From contig NZ_LR134313.1 of the NCBI RefSeq assembly GCF_900636765.1, positions 1,550,001-1,614,000 of the forward strand: a DNA stretch of 64,000 nucleotides, read 5' to 3'. Every line of letters begins with the position of its first letter. The stretch's first letter is position 1. Below, in pieces: positions 43,501-54,265 of this stretch. The stretch comes from Neisseria canis (lineage in GTDB: Bacteria > Pseudomonadota > Gammaproteobacteria > Burkholderiales > Neisseriaceae). The translations under genes were made by a program, and so were the position numbers. The notes under the pieces are model-generated. The model was not told the DNA's origin and ran no database searches. It saw only the letters and a list, made by a program, of their open reading frames with translations.

Positions 43501-44511
43501 ATGACACAAAAACTGCCGCCCCGCCGCCTGTCTGTGGCGCCCATGCTCGACTGGACTGACCGCCACTACCGTTATATGGCGCGGCAGATTACGCGCCATA
43601 CTTGGCTTTACAGCGAGATGATTAATGCCGGTGCGGTTATTTTCGGCGACAAAGACCGCTTCCTCCTGCGCAATGAGTGTGAAAATCCGGTGGCATTGCA
43701 ACTGGGCGGCAGCGAGCCGGCCGATTTGGCAAAAGCTGCGAAAGCTGCGGAGCAATATGGTTATGATGAGGTGAACCTGAATTGCGGCTGCCCCAGCCCG
43801 CGGGTGCAGAAGGGTGCGTTCGGCGCATGCCTGATGAATGAAGTCGGTTTGGTCGCCGATTGTTTGAATGCAATGCAGGATGCGGTGCAGATAGATGTGA
43901 CTGTGAAACACCGCATCGGCGTCGACAGGCAAACCGAATATCAGAGCGTGGCTGATTTCGTGGGCACGCTCGCGGCCAAAACGGCCTGCAAAACCTATAT
44001 CGTACATGCCCGCAATGCTTGGTTGGACGGCCTTTCTCCGAAAGAAAACCGCGATGTGCCGCCGTTGAAATACGATTATGTTTACCGTTTGAAGCAAGAG
44101 TTTCCCGATTTGGAAATCATCATCAACGGCGGTGTCAACACCAATGAGCAGATTGCCGCGCATTTGGCGCATGTCGACGGTGTGATGGTGGGGCGCGAGT
44201 GTTATCACAATCCGATGATTATGCGGCAGTGGGACAGTCTGTTTTACGGCGATAACCGCGAGCCGGTGGTTTATGAAACGCTGGTTGCCAAACTTCAGGC
44301 TTATGCTCAAGAGCAGATTGCGGCAGGGCGGGGCACGATTCTGCGCCATATGGCGCGCCATTATCTGGGTTTGATGCACGGCTTGAAAGGTGCGCGCACT
44401 TGGCGGCGTATGCTTTCGGATGCCGCATTGCTGAAGCCTTCCGATCCTAAGCTGATTAAAGACGCTTGGGCCGAAGTGGCCAAAGCCAATGGCTTTCAGA
44501 CAGGCATTTAA
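43501..44511 (+). CDS. dusA: tRNA-dihydrouridine(20/20a) synthase DusA
   Basis: DusA reduces uridine 20/20a in the tRNA D-loop with FMN and NADPH. The 336-residue TIM-barrel protein has the start LSVAPMLDWTDRHYRYMAR, the catalytic cysteine in NLNCGCPSPRVQKGAFGACLM, and the family block ARNAWLDGLSPKENRDVPPL that separates DusA from DusB/C. A DUS is read in frame as the last residues (GFQTGI-stop), so the uptake signal overlaps the 3' end. A MITE-like element starts two bases after the stop. Confidence 0.95.
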   Translation: MTQKLPPRRLSVAPMLDWTDRHYRYMARQITRHTWLYSEMINAGAVIFGDKDRFLLRNECENPVALQLGGSEPADLAKAAKAAEQYGYDEVNLNCGCPSPRVQKGAFGACLMNEVGLVADCLNAMQDAVQIDVTVKHRIGVDRQTEYQSVADFVGTLAAKTACKTYIVHARNAWLDGLSPKENRDVPPLKYDYVYRLKQEFPDLEIIINGGVNTNEQIAAHLAHVDGVMVGRECYHNPMIMRQWDSLFYGDNREPVVYETLVAKLQAYAQEQIAAGRGTILRHMARHYLGLMHGLKGARTWRRMLSDAALLKPSDPKLIKDAWAEVAKANGFQTGI

Positions 44512-44512
44512 G

Positions 44513-44657
44513 TATGGCAAATAAACTTTATTTGTATCATGATTTCGTCATGCTCGGGCTTGACCGGAGGGAGCATTTCTTAAAGTTACCGGAACTCAAG
44601 ATACCGGGGTTAAGCCGAGTATGGCGGATATGCTGATTTTTAAGTTTATTTGCTGTA
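44513..44657. mobile_element. MITE-like palindromic repeat, copy B
   Basis: The ends TATGGCAAATAAACTT and AAGTTTATTTGCTGTA form an inverted repeat. Internally CGTCATGCTCGGGCTTGACC and a later GGTTAAGCCGAGTATGGCG are a diverged version of the palindromic core of copy A, here interrupted. It lies directly behind dusA. Confidence 0.6.
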
Positions 44658-44691
44658 GCTGGCTAACTTAAATGCGGTATTTTGAAAATTG

Positions 44692-44730
44692 ACAATGCCT
44701 GTCTGAAAAACTTTTTCAGACAGGCATTGT
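44692..44730. terminator. Inverted wadDUS pair between convergent dusA and lptG
   Basis: ACAATGCC...GGCATTGT extends the perfect DUS arms, about 40 bases beyond the lptG 3' end. Confidence 0.8.
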
Positions 44731-44769
44731 TTTATGCCGCATGATCGGATGTGTTCCGACACATCATTA

Positions 44770-45840
44770 TTACCGTTTCTCCTGTTTGCGGATAAGGTAA
44801 ATTGCCCATGTGGCGAAAATGGCGGTGGGCAGCATGGCGGCAAGGAAAGGGGGGACGCCGTAGAGTTCGCTGGTAAAACCGAACAGCCGGCCGGCGAAGT
44901 GGAATGCCAAGCCTAAGCAGATGCCGCCGAAGAGCTTCAAGCCCATATTGCTGTTGCGGGTGGATTGCGGGGTGAACGCATAGGCAACCAGCGCCATAAC
45001 GGCCGCCGCAATCGGATACATCAGCTTGCGCCACCATTCAATCCGGTAAGTTTGAACCTGTTGGTTGTTGGCGCTTAAGTGGTTGATGTAGGTCGTAAGC
45101 GAAGTAAGCGACATTTTGGCCGGGTCAACCAAAAGCACATCCAGCAGGCTGTTTTTCAGGCCGGTTTGCCATTGTTCTTCGGCAACTTTGGCGGTTTGCA
45201 CGCGGTTTTCCCCGATGATGCTGCGTTCGATGTTGCGCAGAGTCCAAGTGCCGTCGGCGGCGATTTGAGCCGATTCGGCAAACAGGCTTTCGCTCAGGCG
45301 GAAATCGGAGTTGTGGCGGTAGATTTTGATGCGGCGCAGGCTGCGGTCGGGCAGCATTTCGCCTACATTGACGATGTCGTTGTTTTCCTTAATCCACAAG
45401 CCTTGCGAGCCGGAGCTGATGCGGCCGCTGGTGGCGGTGGCTTTCATGTTTTCAGCGTATTGGCTGGCCGCGGGGGCGGCGAACTCACCCAATAATACGG
45501 TGCCGACGGCAAAAATCAGGCCGAATTGCAGCAGGATGGTGATGATGTTCCGCGTGCTCATGCCGCTGGTTTTAATCACGGTCAGCTCGCTGTTGGCGGC
45601 AAGCTGGCTGAGTGCAATCAGGCCGCCGATCAATACGGCCAGCGGCATCAGCTCGTAGGCATGCGCGGGCACCTGCATCACCACATACTGCATCACTTTC
45701 ATGCCGTTGTAGCTGCCTTTGCCCATGTCGCCGACCTCGTTGATGATGTCGAAAAAGCTGTATAAAGCCAACAGGGCAAGCAGCGAATAAGCCGACATAA
45801 CGGTAAGCTGCTTAATCAGGTAGCGGCTGATCAGTTTCAT
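44770..45840 (-). CDS. lptG: LPS export permease LptG
   Basis: LptG, with LptF and LptB, extracts lipooligosaccharide from the inner membrane and pushes it to the Lpt bridge. The 356-residue product has the YjgP/YjgQ fold: membrane segments near residues 12-32, 60-80 and 100-120, a periplasmic beta-jellyroll (~140-265) and three C-terminal segments. The motif LISRYLIKQLTVMSAYSLLALLALYSFFDIINEVGDMG is typical. The ATG (45840) overlaps the lptF stop as ATGA, which fixes the start and couples translation. Confidence 0.95.
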   Translation of the reverse strand: MKLISRYLIKQLTVMSAYSLLALLALYSFFDIINEVGDMGKGSYNGMKVMQYVVMQVPAHAYELMPLAVLIGGLIALSQLAANSELTVIKTSGMSTRNIITILLQFGLIFAVGTVLLGEFAAPAASQYAENMKATATSGRISSGSQGLWIKENNDIVNVGEMLPDRSLRRIKIYRHNSDFRLSESLFAESAQIAADGTWTLRNIERSIIGENRVQTAKVAEEQWQTGLKNSLLDVLLVDPAKMSLTSLTTYINHLSANNQQVQTYRIEWWRKLMYPIAAAVMALVAYAFTPQSTRNSNMGLKLFGGICLGLAFHFAGRLFGFTSELYGVPPFLAAMLPTAIFATWAIYLIRKQEKR

Positions 45841-46949
45841 TTGACACCGCCTTTCAATGCTGTTTTCAAGGCTTGCGGAAAGGGCTGGGCAGGCATGGAG
45901 CGTATGCGCAGCAGGATGACGGCGGAGCCAAAAATAATCAGGTGCATGGGCAGCAGGCCGAGCCAGAAATTGAGTTTGCCGTCTTCCACCGCGTTGCGCA
46001 GAAAGGTCAGCCCGTTTTGATAAATCAGGAAAAAGCCGATGGCAAACAGGATGTTGTAGGTGTGGCCGGTGCGCGGGTTGAAATAAGACAGCGGCACAGC
46101 CAGCATGCTCAGAAGCAGCACGGAAATCGGCAGGCTCAGCCGCCACATGAGTTCGGCCTGATATTGCGGGTTGTCGCTGCCGAACAGTTTCATAGTGGGA
46201 ATGGTGCGGCGGTGGTCGATGGGGTTGATGATTTTCGGCGTGGTGTTAATGATGAGGCTCAGATGCTGAAAAGACACTTCATTCCAATCGGCTTTGCCTG
46301 CGCTGCCGTTGTAGCGGTAGCCGTTGCTCAGCTCCAAAGTGCGCTTGTTGTCTTTGAGTGAAAACGTGCCTTCTTTGGCAAATACGATGCTTTCGCGCCC
46401 TTTGTCGTCGTGCTCGCGCAAAAACAGGTTTTTCATAATGCCGGATTCGGTGTCGAACTGCTCAACGAAATAAATGCGCCCGTTGCTTTTGCCCAAAGCA
46501 CGGAACACGCCTTGCTCTACCAGCGACAGCTCCTGCTTCTGCTTTAAAATCTCGGCAAATTCGCGGCTGCGCAATTCCGCCCACGGCAACACGGTAAGCT
46601 GCATCACGGCCACCAACACGGCAAACGGCAGGGCAAACCGCATCACCGGTTTCAACCATTGCTTCAGCGACAAACCGCACGAAAGCCAAACCGACATTTC
46701 ACTGTCGCGCCAGTAACGGGTGAGGACGGTCAGTGTGCTGATATAGGCGGTGAGCACCAGCAAAAGCGGGGTCATGCCCAAAGTCCAGAAGCCGATAAGG
46801 GCGGCCACCGCATCCACCGCAACGCGCCCGTCGGCCGCGCGGCCGAGCAGGTTGATGGCTTGGGTGGATACCAAAATAGCCAGCAGCACCAGAAAAATGC
46901 CGACGGCGGTGAGCGTGAGCTCTTTAATGAAATTGCGCTGATAAATCAT
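45837..46949 (-). CDS. lptF: LPS export permease LptF
   Basis: The 370-residue partner of LptG begins MIYQRNFIKELTLTAVGIFLVLLAILVSTQAINLLGRAA. It has the same six-segment plus jellyroll architecture (SLPISVLLLSMLAVPLSYFNPR in the C-terminal bundle). It overlaps lptG by four bases. It is divergent from pepA, an arrangement conserved in many proteobacteria. The ~110-base gap holds a pair of DUS and both promoters. Confidence 0.95.
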   Translation of the reverse strand: MIYQRNFIKELTLTAVGIFLVLLAILVSTQAINLLGRAADGRVAVDAVAALIGFWTLGMTPLLLVLTAYISTLTVLTRYWRDSEMSVWLSCGLSLKQWLKPVMRFALPFAVLVAVMQLTVLPWAELRSREFAEILKQKQELSLVEQGVFRALGKSNGRIYFVEQFDTESGIMKNLFLREHDDKGRESIVFAKEGTFSLKDNKRTLELSNGYRYNGSAGKADWNEVSFQHLSLIINTTPKIINPIDHRRTIPTMKLFGSDNPQYQAELMWRLSLPISVLLLSMLAVPLSYFNPRTGHTYNILFAIGFFLIYQNGLTFLRNAVEDGKLNFWLGLLPMHLIIFGSAVILLRIRSMPAQPFPQALKTALKGGVK

Positions 46950-47050
46950 GTTGGGGTTTCAGACAGGCCTGAATGGAGTACAATCAGACATTTCTGTTTC
47001 ATATAGGTTCAAACAGGTTTCTCAAAGATGCCTGTCTGAAAAAAGATTAG

Positions 47051-48487
<1,437 letters not shown>

Positions 48488-48564
48488 GGCAGCGGCCTTT
48501 TCAGACAGGCATAGGCGCGCAGACTGCAATGCCTGTCTGAAAAAATCACTCAGCAGGAAACGTT

Positions 48565-49095
48565 ATGCGCATCAACCAAAACATCATCCTCAGCCTCGCA
48601 ATACTCGGCCTAGCCGCCTGCCAGCCGCAAAACCATGTGCTCTCGCCGCAGGCCGGTGTGGCGGTTAAGACGGAGCAAACGGCACAAGGCACAGTAAGCC
48701 CCGAGCAGAAGCTGAAAGAATATCAAACACTTCTGGCTTGGGAGGCGCAAGCGGGCAGGCAGATTGGGGCTTGGATGGAAGAATGGCGCCAACGCCGCGC
48801 TTCGCATAAAAACGGCAGGCTCTCGGATGAAGAAAACCGCGAATTGGCCAAGCAGGCCGATGAGATTTACAGCAGCCTCAACCGGCTGGCCATTCAAGAC
48901 GCCGAAGTGAAAGCCTTGCAGCAAAACCTGCAAACAAGCCACCGGCTTTACCGCGATATGGGCGACTTTATCTATACCCGGCCTCAAGCGCGCACAGCCG
49001 AAATGCAGCAGGCATTTGCAGACATTGCCTTGCTCACGCAGCAAGCCGAGCGGCTGAAAAACAAGTTGAACCAAGAGTTCGGCATCAAACCTTAG
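48565..49095 (+). CDS. Lipoprotein of unknown function between pepA and holC
   Basis: The 176-residue product has a lipoprotein signal peptide with lipobox LAAC (Cys19). The rest is charged and largely helical (residues ~50-175, heptad-like spacing of Leu/Ala), suggesting a coiled coil. It interrupts the common pepA-holC pair; holC follows after 13 bases. No family was recognised. Confidence 0.65.
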   Translation: MRINQNIILSLAILGLAACQPQNHVLSPQAGVAVKTEQTAQGTVSPEQKLKEYQTLLAWEAQAGRQIGAWMEEWRQRRASHKNGRLSDEENRELAKQADEIYSSLNRLAIQDAEVKALQQNLQTSHRLYRDMGDFIYTRPQARTAEMQQAFADIALLTQQAERLKNKLNQEFGIKP

Positions 49096-49108
49096 TATTT
49101 GTAAACCT

Positions 49109-49549
49109 ATGCCGCAAGCCACTTTTTATACACACGTTGCCGATATTGCCGATTTTATCTGCCGCCTCAGCATGCGGGCGGTAGAGAAAGGCGCGCGCGT
49201 CTTGGTGTGGGCGGAAACTGAAGAAGAAATCGAGCGGATCGATCTCGACTTGTGGCGCAATCCGCCCGAAAGCTTTCTGCCGCATAGCGTTTGGCAAACC
49301 GATGCGGCCTATCCGCAAGACGTACCGCTGGCTTTGGCCTGCGGCAGCACGTTGCCGCATATTGACAGCGGAATTGTGGTGTTGAATATTTCCGAGCACT
49401 TTTGGTGCGACGCGCCGGCTGCGCCCGAGCGCGTACTGGAAATCGTGGGCGAAAGTTTGGAAGATTTGGCAGCGGCGCGGGAGCGTTTCCGGGCTTACCG
49501 GCAGCAGGGCTTTACCATCGAACATCACAATATGCAGGGAAAAGCCTGA
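49109..49549 (+). CDS. holC: DNA polymerase III chi subunit HolC
   Basis: Chi connects the clamp loader to single-strand binding protein. The 146-residue product starts MPQATFYTHVADIADFICRLSMRAVEKGARVLVWAETEEE and has LWRNPPESFLPHSVW and the RFRAYRQQGFTIEHHNM C-terminus typical of HolC. Its position near pepA supports the call. Confidence 0.93.
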   Translation: MPQATFYTHVADIADFICRLSMRAVEKGARVLVWAETEEEIERIDLDLWRNPPESFLPHSVWQTDAAYPQDVPLALACGSTLPHIDSGIVVLNISEHFWCDAPAAPERVLEIVGESLEDLAAARERFRAYRQQGFTIEHHNMQGKA

Positions 49550-49618
49550 TTTTGCTTGCTGCGGGATCGGGCACTCTTTAAAATGATGATTTAATAAAAA
49601 ATCATTTGGTTAACTATC

Positions 49619-49867
49619 ATGAACCAGCCCGACTTCTTCGAGATTCCCAGCCCGTGCATCGGCGTGTGCCGCATGAACGGCAAGGGCTATTGCAAAGGCT
49701 GCTTCCGCAGCCGAGAAGAGCGGCTTTATTGGCTTCACATGACCGATGAGCAAAAGCACCAAGTGATGCGCCTGATTGCCATGCGGCGCAAAAAAGTGCA
49801 GCACGCGGCATGGGAAAAAATGCAGCCGCACGAAGAAGCGCCTGAGCAGGAAGATTTGGGGTTTTAG
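49619..49867 (+). CDS. DUF1289 family small cysteine protein
   Basis: The 82-residue product has the DUF1289 pattern SPCIGVCRMNGKGYCKGCFRSREERLYW. Its four cysteines (CxxxC, CxxC) probably bind a metal. Members are small proteins of unknown function in proteobacteria. It has an acidic C-terminal tail. Confidence 0.88.
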   Translation: MNQPDFFEIPSPCIGVCRMNGKGYCKGCFRSREERLYWLHMTDEQKHQVMRLIAMRRKKVQHAAWEKMQPHEEAPEQEDLGF

Positions 49868-49929
49868 GGTCGCCCCCATTTGCCTGCGGAAACGGGTTTT
49901 CAGACAGGCCTTGTCTAATCCGTTACAAT

Positions 49930-49961
49930 AATGCCTGTCTGAAACTTTTCAGACAGGCATT
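49930..49961. terminator. Inverted wadDUS pair between the DUF1289 gene and rnc
   Basis: Perfect DUS arms with a tight loop, preceded by a single DUS-like half (TTTTCAGACAGGCC) at 49897. It precedes the rnc start by 26 bases. Confidence 0.75.
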
Positions 49962-49987
49962 TCTACCTAATAACCAAGCAATACAGA

Positions 49988-50707
49988 ATGAAACTCGACC
50001 GATTTAAAACCGCTGCGCTCGACCATATCGAACGCGGCTTGGGCTACACTTTCCGCGACCGCACCCTGCTTGTGCGTGCGCTTACCCACCGCAGCTATTC
50101 CGCCAACAATAACGAGCGGTTTGAATTCGTGGGCGACGCGATTCTCAACTACACCGTTGCCAAAATGCTTTACGACGTGTTTGCCAAGCTTTCCGAAGGC
50201 GAGCTTTCCCGCCTGCGCGCCAATCTGGTGAATCAGGATATGCTGGCCGAAATAGCGGTGGGGCTGAAAGTGGGCGACGGGCTGTTTCTCGGGCCGGGCG
50301 AATTGAAAAGCGGCGGTTTCAACCGCCCGTCTATTTTGGCCGACGCGATGGAGGCCATGTTTGCCGCCGTCAGCTTTGATGCGGATTTCCACACCGCCGA
50401 ACAAACCGTGCGCCGCCTGTTTGCCGACAAGATACGCACGATCGATTTTAAAAACCAGGGCAAAGACCCGAAAACTTTGTTGCAGGAAGCCTTACAGGCG
50501 CGGCGTTTTGCTTTGCCGAAATACCGCATAGAAGCGCAAACCGGAGAGGGCAGCGATGCCGTGTTCGATATCGCCTGCGACTTGGGCGAGCTAGGCTTTA
50601 TTTCCTATGCGCAAGCTTCGAGCCGCCGCGCCGCCGAGCAGGCCGCCGCCAAAGAAGCGTTCGGCTGGCTCGAGCGTGAGCATCCTTTGAAAACCAAATC
50701 CAAATAA
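49988..50707 (+). CDS. rnc: Ribonuclease III
   Basis: RNase III cuts double-stranded RNA in rRNA and mRNA processing. The 239-residue product has the endonuclease signature NNERFEFVGDAILNYTVA with the catalytic Glu/Asp, a second acidic cluster (LADAMEAMFAAVSFDADF), and a C-terminal double-stranded RNA-binding domain (about 165-235; DPKTLLQEALQARRFALPKY). It precedes era, as is usual. Confidence 0.97.
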   Translation: MKLDRFKTAALDHIERGLGYTFRDRTLLVRALTHRSYSANNNERFEFVGDAILNYTVAKMLYDVFAKLSEGELSRLRANLVNQDMLAEIAVGLKVGDGLFLGPGELKSGGFNRPSILADAMEAMFAAVSFDADFHTAEQTVRRLFADKIRTIDFKNQGKDPKTLLQEALQARRFALPKYRIEAQTGEGSDAVFDIACDLGELGFISYAQASSRRAAEQAAAKEAFGWLEREHPLKTKSK

Positions 50708-50713
50708 CGAAAC

Positions 50714-50746
50714 AATGCCTGTCTGAAAGGCTTTCAGACAGGCATT
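50714..50746. terminator. Inverted wadDUS pair between rnc and era
   Basis: AATGCC...GGCATT arms around GGCT give a hairpin right before the era binding region, so it may attenuate rnc readthrough into era. Confidence 0.7.
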
Positions 50747-50762
50747 CAAGAAAGCCAAACTG

Positions 50763-51698
50763 ATGAACAACACCATGAATATCGAAGAATTTCTCGCCGA
50801 GTCGCCGCAAAAGCAGGGCTACCGATGCGGGTTTATCGCCATCGTGGGGCGCCCGAATGTGGGCAAATCCACTTTGATGAACCATTTAATCGGCCAGAAA
50901 GTGAGCATCACCAGCAAAAAAGCGCAAACCACGCGCCATAAAGTAACCGGCATCTACACCGACGACACGGCGCAGTTTATTTTTGTGGACACCCCCGGCT
51001 TCCAAACCGAGCACCGCAATGCGCTCAACGAACGCCTGAATCTGAACGTAACCGAAACCATGGGCGGAGTGGACGCAATCGTGTTTGTGATTGAAGCCAT
51101 GCGTTTCACCGAGGCCGACCGCAGGGTGATGCGCCTGCTGCCCAAGCATCTTCCCGTGCTTTTGGTAATCAACAAAATCGACCAGGCCAAAGCGCAAAAT
51201 AAAGCCGCGTTGGACGAGTTTGTCGGCCAAGTGCGCGCCGAGTTTGAATTTGCGGGCGTGGAAGTGGTGAGCGCGAAACACGGGCTGGGCATCGCCAATC
51301 TGCTGCATGCGCTCAAACCTTTCCTGCCCGAAAGCGCGCCGCTGTATCCCGAAGACATGGTTACCGATAAATCCAGCCGTTTTCTGGCCACGGAAATCGT
51401 GCGCGAGAAACTGTTCCGCTATTTGGGCGAAGAGCTGCCTTATGCCATGAACGTGGAAATGGAGCAGTTTAAAGAAGAAAACGGCATGTACCGCATCTAC
51501 ATTGCCGTGTTGGTGGAGCGGGAAAACCAGAAGCCGATTGTGATCGGCAAGGGCGGCGAAAAGCTGAAGAAAATTTCCACCGAAGCGCGGTTGGATATGG
51601 AAAAGCTGTTTAACTGCAAAGTGTTTCTGAAAGTGTGGGTGAAAGTGAAATCCGGCTGGGCGGACGACGTGCGCTTTTTGCGCGAGCTGGGTTTGTAA
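50763..51698 (+). CDS. era: GTPase Era
   Basis: Era is an essential GTPase that helps 16S rRNA maturation and 30S assembly. The 311-residue product has G1 GRPNVGKS (29-36), G3 DTPGF, G4 NKID, and a C-terminal KH domain (about 225-305; VIGKGGEKLKKISTEARLDMEKLF). Two starts are possible (50763 or 50775). The next gene begins only nine bases after its stop. Confidence 0.97.
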   Translation: MNNTMNIEEFLAESPQKQGYRCGFIAIVGRPNVGKSTLMNHLIGQKVSITSKKAQTTRHKVTGIYTDDTAQFIFVDTPGFQTEHRNALNERLNLNVTETMGGVDAIVFVIEAMRFTEADRRVMRLLPKHLPVLLVINKIDQAKAQNKAALDEFVGQVRAEFEFAGVEVVSAKHGLGIANLLHALKPFLPESAPLYPEDMVTDKSSRFLATEIVREKLFRYLGEELPYAMNVEMEQFKEENGMYRIYIAVLVERENQKPIVIGKGGEKLKKISTEARLDMEKLFNCKVFLKVWVKVKSGWADDVRFLRELGL

Positions 51699-51706
51699 GG
51701 CTTATC

Positions 51707-52282
51707 ATGAATTTATTGCCGGTATTGCGGTTTGCCCATGCGCTTGTCAATGCCTGTCTGAAAAGCGGCGATTGCGCTTTAGACGGCACCGCCGGCAACG
51801 GGCACGACACTTTATGCCTGGCGCGCTGCGTGGGCAAAACAGGCAAGGTGTGGGCGTTTGACGTGCAATCGCAGGCTTTGGTCAACACTGCCGCGCGTTT
51901 GGAAGAAGCAGGCGAACGCAGTCAAGTGGAATTGGTTCAGACAGGCCATGAAACGCTGGCGGATTATATAAACCGGCCTTTGGCTGCCGCCGTGTTTAAT
52001 TTCGGCTGGCTGCCCGGCGGCGATAAAAGCCTCACCACGCAGATGCACACCAGTATCCAGGCTTTGTCGGCTGCGCTGGCGCTGTTGAAACCGGGCGGGT
52101 TGCTGTTGGCCGTGCTCTATCCCGGCCATGAGGTGGGCAGCGAGGAAGCGGATGCGGTGGAGCAATGGGCGGCGGCTTTGCCGCAAAACGAATACTCGGT
52201 TTTGAAATACGGCTTTATCAACCAGATAAACCGCCCGCCGTATCTTCTGTCTGTGGAAAAAAAGCATACCGCCGCTGAATGA
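51707..52282 (+). CDS. MnmM/YtqB-like tRNA methyltransferase
   Basis: The 191-residue Rossmann-fold protein has the SAM-binding motif LDGTAGNGHDTLCLA and the family sequence FNFGWLPGGDKSLTTQ seen in YtqB-type methylases, one of which (MnmM) methylates the 5-aminomethyl-2-thiouridine group at the tRNA wobble position. It starts at 51707, nine bases past era. Two DUS are read in frame (NACLKSGD and VQTGHE). A substrate different from MnmM's is possible. Confidence 0.8.
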   Translation: MNLLPVLRFAHALVNACLKSGDCALDGTAGNGHDTLCLARCVGKTGKVWAFDVQSQALVNTAARLEEAGERSQVELVQTGHETLADYINRPLAAAVFNFGWLPGGDKSLTTQMHTSIQALSAALALLKPGGLLLAVLYPGHEVGSEEADAVEQWAAALPQNEYSVLKYGFINQINRPPYLLSVEKKHTAAE

Positions 52283-52424
52283 GTTTAAAAAAAGCGCGGC
52301 CGTCCTCCCCTGATTTGGCGCTGCCGCTACGAAACACACGGTTTATGATTCAGCCTGTTTCAAACAGCGCCGCACGCTCTTGGGTTACAATAATGCCTGT
52401 CTGAAAACTGATTAAAGAAAGCGG

Positions 52425-52799
52425 ATGATGCCTTTTCTCGCTATCAAACATGCACACCTTACTTTTGTGGTGATAACTGTTGTTTTGTTTAATTTGCGCT
52501 ATTTTCTGCGCGTAGCCAAGCCGGAGAGGCCGTTGCCGGCCGTGCTGAAAATCGTGCCGCATATTAATGATACTTTGTTGTTGATTACCGGCTTGTGGGC
52601 GATGGGCGCGGCCAAATGGGTGCCGTTCGGCAATGCCGATTGGCTGGGCGTGAAGCTGGTCCTGGTGGTGGCATATATCATGGCCGGCTCGATTGCCATG
52701 CGTGCCGCGCCGCGTACGTTGAAGTCTTCCGCCGGCTATCTTGCCGGCTTGGCCTGTATGGCGGCGGTTGTGTATTTGGCGTATTACAAACCGTTTTAA
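52425..52799 (+). CDS. SirB2-family inner-membrane protein
   Basis: The 124-residue protein has four hydrophobic segments and the SirB-family features: IKHAHLTFVVITVVLFNLRYFLR at the start, HINDTLLLITGLW, and WLGVKLVLVVAYIMAG. Its function is not established. It is 22 bases upstream of gshB on the same strand. One DUS sits at ~52393 before the gene. Confidence 0.82.
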   Translation: MMPFLAIKHAHLTFVVITVVLFNLRYFLRVAKPERPLPAVLKIVPHINDTLLLITGLWAMGAAKWVPFGNADWLGVKLVLVVAYIMAGSIAMRAAPRTLKSSAGYLAGLACMAAVVYLAYYKPF

Positions 52800-52821
52800 A
52801 CGTTTCGAATTGGGAATTTAA

Positions 52822-53778
52822 ATGAACATTTTATTTATTGCCGACCCGATGGGCAGCTTTAAAACCTACAAAGACACCACTTACGCCATGATGCGCGAAG
52901 CCGCCGCACGCGGCCACAAGCTTTTCCATACATTGGCGTCCGAGCTGTCGGTAAAAAACGGTAAGGTGTATGCCCAAGCCGCGCCGTTTGAATTTATCGG
53001 CGCAAAAAACGACCACGACCACAACTGGTTTTCCGCCGGAGGGGCAGAGGCGGCGGCGTTAACGGATTTTGATGCCGTAATCATGCGCACCGACCCGCCG
53101 TTTGACATGCAGTATCTTTATTCGACGCAGCTGCTCACATTGGCCGAAGCGCGAGGAGCCAAAGTGTTCAACAGCGGGCAGGCCATGCGCGATTTTAATG
53201 AAAAACTGGCGATTCTGAATTTCAGCCGGTTTATCTCCCCCACATTGGTTACCACCCGCGCAAAAGATGTGCGCGCATTTTTGGCCGAGCACGGCGACAT
53301 TATCGTCAAACCCCTCGACGGCATGGGCGGTATGGGCATTTTCCGGCTCACGCAGCAAGACCCGAATATCGGCAGCATTTTGGAAACCTTGATGCAGATG
53401 GAAACGCGCACCATCATGGCGCAGCGCTATATCCCCGAAATCGTGCAGGGCGACAAACGCGTGCTGGTGATTAACGGCGAAGTGGTGCCTTTTGCGCTGG
53501 CGCGTATTCCGCAACAAGGCGAAACGCGGGGCAACCTTGCCGCAGGCGGGCGCGGTGTGGCGCAGGAATTGAGCGCGCGCGACCGGGAAATCGCCGAAAC
53601 CCTTGCGCCCGAGTTGAAGCGCAGGGGCATTTTGCTGGCGGGTTTGGATGTGATCGGCGATTGCCTGACCGAAGTGAATGTAACCAGTCCCACCGGTTTT
53701 CAAGAAATTATGAAGCAGAAAAACTGGGATGTTGCCGCGGCATTCATCAATGCCGTTGAGGAGCAAGCGGCGCGCTGA
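52822..53778 (+). CDS. gshB: Glutathione synthetase
   Basis: GshB joins gamma-glutamylcysteine and glycine. The 318-residue ATP-grasp protein has the start [41 protein letters not shown], the glycine-rich ATP loop [12 protein letters not shown], and the C-terminal [18 protein letters not shown] with metal ligands. It lies directly behind the SirB2-like gene. Confidence 0.97.
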   Translation: MNILFIADPMGSFKTYKDTTYAMMREAAARGHKLFHTLASELSVKNGKVYAQAAPFEFIGAKNDHDHNWFSAGGAEAAALTDFDAVIMRTDPPFDMQYLYSTQLLTLAEARGAKVFNSGQAMRDFNEKLAILNFSRFISPTLVTTRAKDVRAFLAEHGDIIVKPLDGMGGMGIFRLTQQDPNIGSILETLMQMETRTIMAQRYIPEIVQGDKRVLVINGEVVPFALARIPQQGETRGNLAAGGRGVAQELSARDREIAETLAPELKRRGILLAGLDVIGDCLTEVNVTSPTGFQEIMKQKNWDVAAAFINAVEEQAAR

Positions 53779-53783
53779 AGCGG

Positions 53784-53818
53784 AATGCCTGTCTGAAACA
53801 GGTTTTCAGACAGGCATT
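53784..53818. terminator. Inverted wadDUS pair behind gshB
   Basis: AATGCC...GGCATT perfect DUS arms with a CAGG-containing loop, six bases after the gshB stop and 21 before dgkA. Confidence 0.8.
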
Positions 53819-53838
53819 GATTTATCGGGAATACAAAA

Positions 53839-54249
53839 ATGGAACCAAGCGAAAAACCATCTTATGCCGGATCGGTCAAAGGTAAAACAGGCATCAGGCG
53901 CATCATCAATGCCATGCGCTATTCTGCCGAAGGTTTTGCCGCCGCCATGAGCGAGCAGGGCTTCAGGCAGTTGGTTTATCTGAATATTGCGCTTACCGCC
54001 TTGAGTCTGTTTCTGCCTTTCGGCCCTGCCACACGCATGATGCTCTTTATGGCTTCCTGCATCACATTGATAGTAGAATTGCTCAACACAGGCTTGGAAG
54101 CCGCAGTCGACCATACTTCGATGGCTCGCCATCCTTTGGCCAAGCGTGCGAAAGACGTGGGTTCCGCCGCGCAAAGCGTTGCTTTGTTGCTGCTTGCGGT
54201 GTTGTGGTTAATGGCATTGTGGCGCGAATACGGCTTCAACCTTTTCTAA
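53839..54249 (+). CDS. dgkA: Diacylglycerol kinase
   Basis: DgkA phosphorylates diacylglycerol to phosphatidic acid in the inner membrane, recycling lipid left by envelope modification. The 136-residue product has three membrane segments and the catalytic core LIVELLNTGLEAAVDHTSM...HPLAKRAKDVGSAAQSVALL with the essential Glu residues. A ~20-residue polar N-terminal extension precedes the usual start. Confidence 0.94.
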   Translation: MEPSEKPSYAGSVKGKTGIRRIINAMRYSAEGFAAAMSEQGFRQLVYLNIALTALSLFLPFGPATRMMLFMASCITLIVELLNTGLEAAVDHTSMARHPLAKRAKDVGSAAQSVALLLLAVLWLMALWREYGFNLF

Positions 54250-54265
54250 ACTGGGAGGATGCAAA

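Noticed and set aside
43438..44520. A 360-codon open frame antisense to dusA
   Set aside because: dusA is unambiguous on the plus strand; the antisense product is rich in His/Arg/Ile without any domain.
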